Shown piece after piece: positions 21,250 to 33,400 of a stretch of 44,181 nucleotides of DNA. Source of the stretch: Nemertoderma westbladi (taxonomy: Eukaryota; Xenacoelomorpha; Nemertodermatida; Nemertodermatidae); assembly GCA_032718475.1 (NCBI GenBank), contig JAUCBJ010001824.1, forward strand, positions 1 through 44,181, written 5' to 3'. Every line of letters begins with the position of its first letter. The stretch's first letter is position 1. The translations under genes were made by a program, and so were the position numbers. The notes beneath the pieces were generated by a model. It worked only from the letters and a program-made list of their open reading frames with translations. It made no database searches and was not told the DNA's origin.

Positions 21250-22238
21250 TGTTGCTTGCCTTTGAATCCTCCGCACTCCCTTCGTCGCTAACCCCCCAAT
21301 TCGCCCGCCGCGCCTACCGGTACCTCAGCCCTCCATCTAATGAGTAGCTACCGTAGCGGCGCACACAATCTCAAACAGTCTGACAGTCCAAGAAAATCCC
21401 GTGGGATTATTACATCGAAAGGAATTACATAGAACCATTAACTAAAGGGTAGAAATCATAGTTCCATTTGTAATTAATAGTAATCATTGGGATTAATCAA
21501 GAAACACACCAAGAAATCGGTCGAAATTACGAATTAGCGAATCATTTCCAGAAATAATTGCGAAAAGCAGAAATAATTAGCAACAAATTTAAGAGTAGGA
21601 ATTATACGCAAAAAATTACCGAATTAACTGAGGATTATAGACAGCACATACCAGAAACACAGCCAATTTATAGGTGATTCATGAGGGATGATGCAATCGT
21701 TCTCTCATTGGCTCTCCAATCCGCGCCACCATTAGACCAACCTGGAAGCAGCTAGGCCAATAAGGAGGCCGGATTGTGAACCTATTGCTCCTAAAACCCA
21801 CAATTCGTCACCATATATGGTAATTTTGCCGATGCTTAATTTCGCGGTACTAATATTATGATGCACAAAGGTTAATTTAGCGCGATTATAAAGAAAATTA
21901 AGACCAATGTAAGCTAGGCCTATAGAGGCTAATAACAGCAAGCTTAAATCCAGGGTCCAACAGAAAACTTGCTACCCTGGAACTATCTACTTATATCCTA
22001 TTACAAAATTACATAGGTAGGGCTAGATACTATACAAAATGGATTAATTCAAATATATGGGCGTTTTATTTTCCTTATCTAAATGTCATCACGCGTTATT
22101 ATGTCTTATCTAAATAATTATACTGCCACATAACGGCTAATATATTATACTGCATAACGGCTAATTGTATAATGGCTAATATAAGTACAGCGCCATATAC
22201 CGTAACAGAGATACTTGTCGTTGTCAGAGATGGCAACA
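21250..22238 (-). mobile_element. 5' LTR of the BEL element (989 bp)
   Basis: Begins TGTTGCCATC at 22238 and ends GCAACA at 21250, giving perfect 6-bp terminal inverted repeats TGTTGC/GCAACA. A TATAAA box on the minus strand at 21667-21672 would serve as the promoter. A putative primer-binding site follows immediately. The base sequence outside the LTR start is TTAAT (22239-22243), a possible target-site duplication whose partner cannot be checked because the 3' LTR is missing. The first 35 bases are shared with the left edge of R1. Confidence 0.8.
21667..21672 (-). promoter_or_regulatory. TATA box in the BEL LTR
   Basis: TATAAA on the minus strand in the context CCTATAAATTGG, in the 3' half of the LTR, the usual place for U3/R promoters of LTR elements. 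Confidence 0.5.
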
Positions 22239-22887
22239 TTAATAGCCATAGGAATAATTTTCATATTGGGTGAATAATTTGTTGCTAGTCGAGGCGCAAA
22301 AATGTTGACCCAATAAATACAGTAGCAAAAAAGATGTTATACTCGAGTTCTCTGAGTTAAATAATCCATAAACCACTCTGCATAGATGAATCATTATGAT
22401 AGATTCTATCTTTGGGAGATTAAAGAGTCTACACAGGAGCTCAGGTGGTTACCCGCCCTCAGTGTCGAACGCATTGCCTTTTGGCAGCAATAATGCATGT
22501 GCAACGTATGGGATAAACAAAATGTTCTAGAATATTATGTATTTATTGAAAATAATAAAATAGCCTCGCGCAGGTGCAAAACCATGTAACATTTGAACGC
22601 CCATATCTCAGTTATTTTACGACGAAATTCAGATTGTGTTACATATTTGGAATCCTTGCATGGCCAGCTTTATAAATTAACAAATCTCTATAAGGTTGAA
22701 GAATAACTGCGGTATAGGTATAGCTGTCAGTGCAATATCGACGGAGACACCTTTTTCAAACGCTTGTAGCTAAATAATGAAAACAAAGATAAAAATTCTG
22801 GCTCACCCGGGAAGGAGGAGGGAGGTGAAACTATCTCTGTTGCAAATTTCATGCAATCTTATTAAGATTTGAAGACAATTTTTTTTT

Positions 22888-22906
22888 GGGGGGGGGGGGG
22901 GGGGGG
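22888..22906 (+). repeat. Poly-G tract (G19) in R2
   Basis: Counterpart of 6253-6272. Confidence 0.95.
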
Positions 22907-24181
22907 TACAGGTACCTGATTAACGACACTATATTCCAGGATATGGTGTGTAGTATCGTATAATATGATCAAAATCTGGAATTGAGTTGAGCCAATGGCA
23001 ACAAGAGCAAGAGTTTTTGTTAGGCCATCATAGTATCCCAATGCGCAGAGTCTGCTGCAGGCCGGTTATAGATAGATTGAACAAGTGCAAATGCACACCG
23101 TGTCAGTGCAAATGCGCACCGTGTCAGTGCAAATGAATAATTTTTGAGAATTGAAATCATAATATATTTGAATTTGAAACATCATAATCCCACCCAGATA
23201 TATATATATATTCTATTACGCAAGGTTTAACAAATTAATGGAAAGGGGTTTAATATCTGACGAGTATTTCCTTTCACTATCACCGCTCTTCGATAAATAA
23301 ATATCCGCTTTAATAATTTTAATAATAAAAATAACATTAATTAAGTACCAAAGACCAAGATGATTGTAAATTCAAGTATTCTTATTAAATGTATCTCATA
23401 TAACGTGCTGAGCCCAACCATGGCCTACTTAAATATTTATGTAGGCCATGGCCCAACATTCCTATATTAATTATATTATTAACATTTTGCATTCACAGCG
23501 CTCATCACCAATATATATTTATATTGCCGCCATTACATCACATGGGGTTTGCTGGGTGGTGTATACCCAAAACCCATACCACGGACTCCGCAATGGAATT
23601 CCTTACAAACTACTAGTCTCTGATTGGTCCTTACTTCAGGTTAAATTACATCGCCAGTATCGTTATGATTATGCGGCGTGGTGAAAACTCCGGTGAAACT
23701 AAATTGTCAGTACGGGTATTATCGGATGTTTATTTCTCGAACTTTATATTCTGTATTACATAGACTTACGATATCATTCTCTATGAAAAATCCAATTATT
23801 CCATTTAATGATTTCTAATGTTAATATTTTAAAAATAACATATTAATTATAAATATTCCTGAAATGTATTTGTTGGCTTACAATATATAGACGGATAAAT
23901 TTTACATTTATAACTTAAAGAAAAAGACACTTTTAAGAATATTGGGGAATTTGGGATTATTAATTTTACGACGGTCAAACGACCGTCAATTAATATTTCT
24001 GTAAGATGATGTAGGCCTAGGTTTTGAGAGATCTGAGCATCTTGGGGTTGGGTTCGCCTCCTCGGGAGGTATTATTTCTATCAGTAGCACCGCGTTTTAG
24101 CTTGTTTCTCTATTCGATCCAAGAGTTATAAATGCTCGCTATCACATCACATTAAGTAGCATTACAGCTTACATATTATTA

Positions 24182-24247
24182 ATTAAGGGAAAGGAGCAGG
24201 TTACACTGGAAAGTATTCTTTCTAACCTAACAAAAGCAATAAACTAC
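24182..24247 (+). repeat. GGGAAAGGAGCAGGTTACA dispersed repeat, copy in R2
   Basis: Identical to 7545-7610 through the R duplication. Confidence 0.75.
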
Positions 24248-24560
24248 TTTAACCTGGTGAGGGATGAATTGTGATTGCGTCGAAAGCCCCCCTCCCTCCC
24301 CGAGCTGGTTCTTTCAGAGTAAAAATCACGATACCGGTACTGTCAGGGCCGCCGAGAGAGGGGAGGGGGGGGGGGGGGGGTACGGGCGATGCCCAGGAGG
24401 CCCAGAACGGCCACACTGGGCAATTTTCTGAACCCAGACTAGGTAAACCATCGCATTGTTATTTGGAGCCCTTCTTGGTGATTAAAACGAGACAACTACG
24501 TAAATATTCATTCTAGAACATTAAAATAATTTAACAATTGGTGAACCAGTTTGTTGTGAA

Positions 24561-24782
24561 GTTGAGTTGATTCTATCAGCCTATTGGTTGTCTGGTTTCG
24601 GGATATCAAGCTGACAGCTGACTCGGATAGCCCAGTTGAGTTGATTCTATCAGCCTATTGGTTGTCTGGTTTCGGGATATCAAGCTGACAGCTGACTCGG
24701 ATAGCCCAGTTGAGTTGATTCTATCAGCCTATTGGTTGTCTGGTTTCGGGATATCAAGCTGACAGCTGACTCGGATAGCCCA
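24561..24782 (+). repeat. Three 74-bp tandem units in R2
   Basis: Counterpart of 7925-8146, same copy number. Confidence 0.95.
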
Positions 24783-24854
24783 TTTGAGTGAGGGCGCAAA
24801 GCAGGGAAAGGACTTCCACTCCCTCCAATGGCAATAAATAGTTTTTTGTCAAAT

Positions 24855-24879
24855 GGGGGGGGGGGGGGGGGGGGGGGGG
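24855..24879 (+). repeat. Poly-G tract (G25) in R2
   Basis: The longest homopolymer in the window. Confidence 0.95.
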
Positions 24880-25133
24880 TAAATTACACTAATTTCACAT
24901 CAAATATAAAGGGGGCCCGGATTTTCCACAAATACGTTGCCCCGGGCCTGCTTTTTCCTCTCGACGGCCCTGGATACCGTACCAATGTAATGGGCAGAAC
25001 ATTTTTGTATTAAAGTGACTGTTTGTTTACAATGCTTGAAAACGTCACTATTAAGTAACTTTTTGTTTTCTTTTATCTGTAAATTTGTTCAATTAATAAA
25101 CCAATTAATCAATTCTGTTTTATCACCGATATA

Positions 25134-25574
25134 TCGTGACCAAAGAGCCAGAACAACACTCACCAAAAAATGTGGTTTCGAGAAAAATGCAAAAAACCTT
25201 ATCGTTTCCCTCTATATGGATCCCGTCTCCTAATTTTTTCGAGAGAGGTCTGGGAAGATACAATGATACATTTTATAATAGTGGCTAGCATTCAGAATAA
25301 ATTTTGTTAATGAAAAAAACTGTTTTTTTCGTTATTTTCCAAAGAAGCAAAACAACACATACTGAAATTTAACATTAACTCAGTCTGTGTGTGTTGTTTT
25401 ACCTCTCACTTTTATGTTGTGAGGGTTGTTCTGGTTTTCCATATCTCCTAAACGGACTGACATACAAGTCTAGGATTTTAACATAAGATATAGAACGCCA
25501 TCTTGAGTAATTTTGGTGAAAAAAATTTTTTTTGAAAAATTGTGGTATGTGTTGTTCTGGCTCTATGGTCACGA
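25134..25574. mobile_element. MITE-like element with 26-bp TIRs (R2)
   Basis: Counterpart of 8497-8937, same length and same ends. Confidence 0.8.
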
Positions 25575-26331
25575 ATTATAATTCTGTAATTTATATAAAT
25601 TCCGAAATGTTAAATCGGGTTTACCATTAAGTCCTATATAATTGTGTACAATAGTTGGTTTTGTATATAAATTTTACGACGAACGCCAACGACTTATTAT
25701 TACAGGATTGTTTACGACTCCAATTAACAATACAATCTTAATAATGGCTTTGAAGTTTGAACCCTACATATATGGGGTGTTGTTGACCTTCCAATTACAC
25801 TATTTCCCGAAGATTTTTCAATATAAAAACTATCCTTTCCAGCTAGATTTATTGACAATGTCGAATTGATATTGCTGTCCCTGTCCCTGAAAATATATCA
25901 AATTAAATTCATAGAAATCCCTTCCAATCGCGGCATTATGGGAGAAACCAGGCAACACCGATTGGGGAGGAACGAAGAGATAACAGGTCGTTCGTCGTAG
26001 GTCTTCAGAAAGCTACAACTCGAAAGGTCGAACTAGGGCGCACGAAACGAAATAATTAACAGCCAGCTGATCTACATTTAATACGAGCTATAGGCCTAAT
26101 TATAGGCGAAATAACTACATATAATTAATTATCGATTGAAATAATTAAAGTGTTATTTAAATCGACCAATAATATCAATCGAAATAATTCAGCATGGCAA
26201 AATTTTAAACGATCAATAATATCACTCGTGTTAAATTACTGAATATTGATACTAAATGTATGCCATATAGAGTATGTCGTCATTCGAATACGCACTATAA
26301 TTATTTCACAATTTTAAAACTTACAAACAAG

Positions 26332-26405
26332 GAATAGGTCAGAATCGAACCAGGCGCCTTTACATTCATAACCCGACGCGTTATCCACTACGCTAATTTG
26401 GATAA
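26332..26405 (-). repeat. tRNA-like sequence (R2)
   Basis: Counterpart of 9702-9775, apparently unchanged, with the same A-box- and B-box-like motifs on the minus strand. Confidence 0.65.
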
Positions 26406-27063
26406 GTGTATATTTACAAATAATTCCCAACAAATAAATAAATTAGATTCGCCATTGTTCATAATTAGCAATTTAAAGCTTTTATGGCCCTCGTTCTATC
26501 ACTCTATCACTCGTGCCGTAGCGCTATAAAATGCTACTTTTATGAACAATGACGTATATAGTTAATATTAACTTCCTGTTAACGATTTCCGTCTCTGCAC
26601 TTTCGTTGTCTCTTTTATTATTTTCTTATTTTATTAAAAGCCGTCGTTGTTCCAAAAGCCGGTTGATGATAAAAATGATTAATAATTTTATTCCAAAATT
26701 GTAACTTTACTCAACGCCGTTAGTATTAACAGCGAGTTGTTATTTATCACTTTACAACATTTGAGGACATTACAGCATTGTATTGGCCTGTAAATTTAGT
26801 ATTGTATTTGGTGTTATCCGTTCTGATCCTCGTGGCTTTATTTTCACTCACTCATTAACGTTCGTTCGTGTAACAAAGCCACTCGGATCATCACACTGTA
26901 AAGTGCTACTTTACACACAAGTATGTAAATAGTTATTATTCCAAAATTGAAACAGTACTCAACGCCGTTAGTATTAACAGCAAGTTGTTATTTAGCACTT
27001 TACAACTTCAGAGGACATTACAGCATTGTATTGGCCTGTACATTTAGTATTGTATTTGGTGTT

Positions 27064-27152
27064 ATTGTTTACGTGGTAACCAATGACGGCGTTAAGTAAT
27101 GTCCACTAAGGGGACATTACTTAACGCTGTCATTGGTTACCACGTAAACAAT
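27064..27152. repeat. Near-perfect 41-bp-arm palindrome (R2)
   Basis: Counterpart of 10792-10880, identical by eye, including the single arm mismatch. Confidence 0.9.
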
Positions 27153-27419
27153 AGGTGGAAATTTGCCTGACAGCCAGATAGGCCTACTGCATTACCTACC
27201 GGTAGGCGGGGTATAGCTAATAATAACCAGTAGCTAAATTATTAACACGGCTCCAAACGCCGGCGATAAATATAAGCTAACTTATTTATAACATAATTTA
27301 TGTCATTTTTACATTTATTTATACAGCAACTAATTTAATTTATGCAGTTTCTATCACTTATAATGTATATGTACAATCATTTCGTAATGTTACAATTTTG
27401 GAATAAAACTAGTAACTAC

Positions 27420-27987
27420 CAGGGACAGGATACGATACGATACGAAATCGGATTTTCGTATTTCGTATCGCAGTAGTATTTTATTCGTATCGAATTTCGT
27501 ATCGTATCATAAAAATAGACTTCATATCGTATAATACGAATAAATATTTTTCGTATTTCGTATCGTATTTTAGTATCTTATTATTTTGTAAATATTAATA
27601 TTTTTAACAGTCAAACAAGAGATCAATCACACCACTTATTTATTTAGGGTTTTTTCAAAATTGGTTAATAAATTAAGTTACCGGTTAGAGTTTTATTAGG
27701 TCAATAAAATGTGTAACACTACACAAGCATACTGGAACATTGAAATAAAAAATATTTGCATATTAAATAGAGATTTTTAATATTATTTTCTAAGTATAAA
27801 AAAAATACATATATTTTTTATCAACTCTTAAATAAAATACGATACGAAAAAAATACGAAACTTTTTTCGTATCGTATGTTGGATTTTTCGTATCGTATCG
27901 TATTTATCCAAATTTGTATCGTATCGTATCATGAAAAATTGGTTCGTATCGTATCGTATTTTCGTATCGTATCGTATCCTGTCCCTG
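27420..27987. mobile_element. hAT-like element full of CGTAT repeats (R2)
   Basis: Counterpart of 11148-11711 with the same ends and flanks. It differs from the R1 copy by scattered substitutions and a 4-bp insertion, more than the surrounding sequence seems to. Confidence 0.8.
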
Positions 27988-28021
27988 AAAACTACATACA
28001 TACTTGTTGCTAAGTACTTTA

Positions 28022-28144
28022 CAGTGTTCTGATCCTCGTGGCTTTATTTTCACTCACTCACTAACGTTCGTTCGTGTAACAAAGCCACTCGGACCATCAC
28101 ACTGTAAAGTGCTACTTTACACACAAGTATGTAAATAGTTATTA
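28022..28144 (+). repeat. Single 123-bp hairpin monomer (R2)
   Basis: The unexpanded state of the array at 11746-13098. It has the ACACAAG variant, like the last monomers of the R1 array. Confidence 0.95.
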
Positions 28145-28670
28145 CAAGAAATGTAATTAATGTTCGTAACTATTGGATTAATTTATCGTTTAATTAGTTC
28201 AATAGGGCCTCCAGCTACCGGTATAGTTTCAATTGAGTAGGCCGACCTAACATAATTCAAAAAAAGAATAATAAACAATTAAATTTAGCCTCGATAGACA
28301 GACTGGAGAACTGCAGGCAGATACATCAGGGTCCGAAGACGCGTATAAGTTCTACTACATATTGTGCAGAGTTCATCTTGGACGGCTTAAAAGCTGGATT
28401 AAAAAGACTGGATTAAAAGCAAATATAATGAAGGACTTTAATTAGCCCTCTAGCGTGAAGTGTTTAATTTCGAACGATACATAAAATTAAACTTTTTAGG
28501 TCCTCTACAAGGGTATGTGTAATGTAAATCTAGCGACAGAGAAGACATTCATAATTAATAAACTGTTACCCTTTCCAGCTACGCGTATCCTACGACCTTC
28601 GCGTAACTTGATGCTTCTCTTGTGTTTATATCCACTATTAATTAACTCGCTACAGCATTCGCTGACAGAT

Positions 28671-30220
28671 AGTGACGGAAGTTAGTGAAAGTGTCATGGA
28701 TTCAAATAATATATATTTTACATTAAATACAAGCACCATTATTCGTAAATATGTATAAACTCATATTATAATAAAATCATTAATAAAAAAAATTTAACAT
28801 ATTATTATATTTCAATAAGTAAAACAATATCAAGCAAAAATTTAATTAACTGCGGTTATATCTATACAAGTAAATTAGTAGCACAAACTGTATATACATG
28901 CGTGTATATTCTAGAACCACGGCCAATCCAAGTACAATTAGCAGACAATATCCATAAACAAACACATGCCACGGAAAAATGATAAATTCATTTTTTACGA
29001 AAATTAATGATTCACAGTACTTAGTTCCAATTTAGCCTCATGCTTTTAATTAGTTAATTAGTCAATTAGTTGTTTTTAGTTTTTAATTTGATTTTATGAT
29101 TATATTCATGAGTGCCTAGTATTATGGTATAATTTATTAATTGTAGAAAACTGTTGTTGTTTTATAAAACTAAACATAAATTAATGGTATCCGATAAAAG
29201 TTATATAAAATGTTAAGTAAAATTCATCTGATCGAATTTATTTATATATTATTAATTTAGAGATTTAGAGGATTAGAGAATTAAAAAAATTTAGTAAAAA
29301 ATTTAAAAGTATCAAAGCAAATAATATTAACGAGAGTAAGCAGGTTGAGTTGTTGAGGTAGGCCGACATATTCTACTATTAGAATAGAAAATAAAATAAT
29401 TGCATAGGTCCCGTTTCTACACGGGTTATTTTTATGTGCGGTTTACTGAGAGCATTTTTTTTGCCCTTTTCAAGCTATTTTTTGAGCTTTATATGACATT
29501 TTGTTTTGAACTTGAAAACTTGTAACCCAGAAATGGAAAATTAACATTCGTGTCACAAAACCACTGATTTATACGCGTAGTCATTATTTTTGAAATGAAG
29601 TTTTTATTACGTTTTTATGAACTTTATTCAAGCTTTATCGGAGCTTTATTCAATTTTAATTTTAAATTTAACATTTCCGAATTATCAGATTAATTTTGAA
29701 GCAATGAATTTCTATTTTCTGTTGTTGACAAACCGGCACAGCTTTCTTAAAAATGCAGCTGCAATGCAGCATGCCGATCCAAGTAGTAGTAGTAATGAAA
29801 TTCTAAAAAAAAAACGCTCAAGAAAGCGCTAAAAAAATTCAGCGTTGATAAATAAATATTATAATTAATTAAATTTATATTTTCACGATATTTTTACTGC
29901 CGCTTTTTTCAACAGTAACTGTAAAAATTATTTTAGAATAAATTATTATGAATTTATGTGGATTATATTGTACAATCGAACGCTACATCAATACAGGACA
30001 GGTGTTACAAAAGTGGAAGTTTCAGATTACACAAAGTAACGTAATTTACATTGCCTAATAAAATGTCTACTCGTCAACACTTTTATATTATGTCCAATAA
30101 ATTTTAGTGAACCATAAATAGACGATTATAACAGCTTTGAATTTCCGGCAAAATTAAATGTCATGGATTTTAAAATCTAAACCTTATAGGACTCAAAAAA
30201 TAGTGTCCCAATAGAAGTAA
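28671..30220. other. AT-rich spacer right of R2
   Basis: No gene seen. The sequence is strongly AT-rich with poly-A/T stretches. A plus-strand open frame at 29617-29832 overlaps the repeat fragment at 29732 and is not called as a gene. Confidence 0.5.
29732..29803 (-). repeat. Fragment of the RPL34-flanking repeat
   Basis: CCGGCACAGC, TTCTTAAAAATGCAGCTGCA, ATGCCGATCC and AGTAGTAGT words match the core of the arms at 853-1399 and 4071-4617, in the orientation of the right arm. This shows that the arm sequence is a dispersed repeat and not unique to the RPL34 locus. Confidence 0.85.
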
Positions 30221-30243
30221 CCCCCCCCCCCCCCCCCCCCCCC
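30221..30243. repeat. Poly-C tract (C23)
   Basis: Twenty-three consecutive C, about 190 bases past the EPG5 stop codon, so on the transcribed strand of a longer 3' UTR it would read as poly-G. Confidence 0.95.
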
Positions 30244-30435
30244 TCTACCTGTAAACAGTAGAGTTTTCCTTGATAAGTAGCCTAACAATAATGATCCCAA
30301 ACCATAAAAGCTGCCGCACTATTAATAATACTATCGCCGTCAGCAGCTGTTTTTAAATTATTAGGAAACCGCTTTATCATTTACAAATAAAAATAAACAA
30401 ATTTAACAGATGCATCAAATTCAGCCTATTTAAAT

Positions 30436-33400
30436 TTAATTTTGACAACATTGTTGCAAAATCGATAACGCCGGGTAATTTCCGTAAATCTTCCCAACAA
30501 GACCCCCAATAAACCGCAAACTCTCTCGCAAAGAATTCTCCGCGAAATAAGCGAATTCCAGACTCCAGTCGATCGTCGCGTAAAACTCCACGTAGAGTTT
30601 ATTTGATCGCATTGCGCGGAGATTGGTGAGGGAGGCTGTGAGTAGAGGCGAGGGTTTCACAGGGTTTGCGTTGGTTCTGTGGTTCAACCCAGACGGGTCC
30701 AGCGGTCGGTAGCGCAGCACGCCGTCGCACGGTATCTGCGTCGCCAAGTAAAGCGCCAGACAGCGCGAAACGCACCGACACGCTAAAGTAAGGCAACTCT
30801 TCCTTCCCAGTCCGATAGAACCAAAGAACCCCTGACTGGATTTATCCTCCCCAAGAATCGTCAACAAGTTAACTAGCGACTCTAGTTGCTTAGCAACCGT
30901 TGCGTGGGAGCCGCCGTAATCGACTTGCCGAATCATCAACTCGACGATCTTCGCCCAAAAAAGGAGCATCTTGTGTTCGTTACTAGGCAACAAGGACGCG
31001 ACCGCAATGCTCGTCCAATCAACAATGCGAGCCAATAGAACAGCCTCATCCTCTAGTCGTTGACTCAACGGGAGATGCAGCATGATCTCGGCGTATAGCG
31101 CGTAGAACGCGGCGTGCGATACCGAGTCATTCATTATCTGGGCGTGGTTGATACCGGACGAGCTGAGCGTCTGCAGGAGAGACCCCCAGCCGGCGAGTTC
31201 ATCCCGTGGCGTTGAAGTACCGTTGAAGTATTCCTCTATGCAGACCTCGGCAATCACGCAGGAGTAATCGGAAGCGAGAGTTTTACACGCGGCCGATAAC
31301 AAATAGGTGTGGATAGAGGAAGAGGGAGTCGATTTAATCCAGGAGTTAAACCCGTTGACTACGGTGGATTTATAGGGGTACGGGGCGGCGTTGACGAAGT
31401 TAACACATTCGGAGAGTGTGGCGACCACGCCGTCCTCCAACGATTCCGATTGGTTGTCACTGAGGGCGACCAGTTTGTGTATCAACTGGAGTTGGTGGGC
31501 GACCACGAGGTTTGTGGTCTCTGGCGTCGGTTGGACGCTGGTTGAGGTCAGCATGTTGTAGTGCAGTGTGTTTATGCAGCGCATGTAGCAGCACTGCTTG
31601 ACGCAGTCGAGGGTAAGTTGCGCGCAGTCGGGAAATCCTGAGGCCATCTGTAGCAGCTGCAGACCCAGACTGTCGTCCCGGGAGACAGCCAATGGGTCTA
31701 CGAGGTTGGCAAGGTACTGGCAGTTCGCGTTGTTCCCGTACCAGATTGAGGCTTCCTCGAATCCCGAACTAGAAAGCGAACGCCAACTGAACGTCAACGC
31801 GGCGGTCAACAACTGCGAGAAGTTACAGCCCTGAGCGCCAGTTACCGACGAATTCGCCGAAAACATGACGAGAAGTTTGAATAAAATCACGTGGAATTCG
31901 ATGGAGATTTCTATGTCGTGGGAAGAATAGGAGATAATAACCGCGGGCCAATTTATACTGGGAAAAACGAACCCCATAAAGTCGAATGACGACGGAGGGC
32001 AGGTGGAATAAAGGGAAGACATGAGACGCATCGATTCCATATCGGGGAAGAATGATTCCCAGGGGAGGGTGGGAAAGCGGGCGTGATAGACCCGCAGTAC
32101 GTGGTCCTCTACCTCAGGGCGGGCCAGGGACTGCACGTAGTATGGGAAGAACAGCTTCATAGCGGTGTGTCCGTAAGGAGGGACCAACTCGGTGAAGGCT
32201 GTGTGGAGGAGGGCAATGGAGCGGGAGAGTTGGTCCACGATGATAGATGCGTTGGTTGAGTCCGAGTCGCACCACGGAGAGTCCATACCCTTACGGGGCG
32301 AGTCGCCTAGACTAATAGGCAGCACCCAGGGGATAAACAATCGGATTATGTTGTTCCAAGTTAAGTATATCTTTCCTTCTACGATGTCCAAATGATACGG
32401 CGGGCACAAACTACTGGCTTCTTTAACAATCAAACCGCGAGTTATAAACGAGAACAGTTTCGCTAGGTTACAGATGTGCGGCGCCCATTCGCCATATAAA
32501 CTGACTTTATCCACCAATCGTTGGTTGTTAAAGTAATTCGATATCCATTCTACATAGGCATTGAGTGTTTCCAACGGTATGAGTTTTTCCATATGCATTG
32601 TAACTTCTTGGTTAACAACCGGTGAACCCTGTATATCATCGTTACGGAAACCCAAACATTCTAGAATTTCATCCCAAATGAGAGGCGATAGCTTTTGCCT
32701 GTAAGAACGTTCAACCAATGACGTCATTATGTGAAGGAAGTTGCGGGGAAATTCGTGTAGGAAAACCTCCCGGAAGTGACGTCGCAGTAGGGTATGACGC
32801 AACTCGTTGTGAGTATCAATGACACCGCCAGTGGTCTCTAGGCTGACACCGACGGTGTTGATGAGTCGGTCCACGTAGAGCTGAGAAGGGCGGGAGCCAA
32901 CCAACCAGGAGTAAACATCGAACTTCGAGAGAAGAGAGAATGCGAGGGCGTCACCATGGGGACCGTGGGGTAAGGAAGCTACGTCATTGTATAGAGCAGC
33001 GAACTCATCGGGATTGGACAATGGCTCCAGCATAGGGGCCAACGTTCCAGTCAGAAGAGATTTACTTAAAACCAACATGAGTAAAGGTTTCACTTGTTCG
33101 GGACATCCTTGAATAAAAACATTACCCAGAACTTCGATGCAGGAAACAATCAGCTGTTTGGTTGGATTAAATCCCCACAAATTATTATCGACCATTTGTG
33201 TTATATAATAAAATAAATCAGCACCAATTCGTTTGTAAGAGTCGTGATTATCCAAATTCCTCTGCGATTTGTACAAATTAATGAGAACAGTGATGGTAGA
33301 TTCAAGGAAAACGGCTTGTAAAGGTACGTCCTTCCCGCACCCAGTGCGACATTGTTTCATCAAACCCCCGTAATCGACTCGGTTCACATCCGCGCTATTG

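Larger units (their letters stand above)
13614..22238 (-). mobile_element. Truncated BEL/Pao LTR retrotransposon
   Basis: In order on the minus strand: 5' LTR (22238-21250), primer-binding site, ~2.3-kb leader, Gag, protease, and reverse transcriptase up to the position just before the YxDD motif. Gag with DUF1759-like core and two zinc knuckles, protease ending in an LIGA...LGW block, and the RT wording place it in BEL/Pao (Belpaoviridae). RNase H, integrase and a 3' LTR are missing. Two in-frame stops and two frameshifts show it is dead. Both ends meet copies of the long repeat R: the LTR start lies within R2's shared left edge and the RT break meets R1's right edge. Confidence 0.9.
24344..24972. 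mobile_element. hAT-like element with poly-G (R2)
   Basis: Same element as 7707-8335, same 629-bp length and same CAGGGCCG...CGGCCCTG ends. The two poly-G tracts differ from R1 by one base each. It was copied with R, not inserted separately. Confidence 0.75.
22204..28670 (+). repeat. R2: long direct repeat, short copy (6.5 kb)
   Basis: Second copy of R1, same orientation. It contains the same nested elements in the same order, with a few substitutions per kb by eye. Main differences from R1 are one 123-bp monomer instead of eleven, loss of the segment equivalent to 10191-10550 at a 3-base GTT microhomology (26822), and a 21-bp insertion near 28400. Its first 35 bases are the tip of the BEL 5' LTR. 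The right end (after GCTGACAGAT) continues into AT-rich sequence unrelated to the right flank of R1. Confidence 0.95.
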
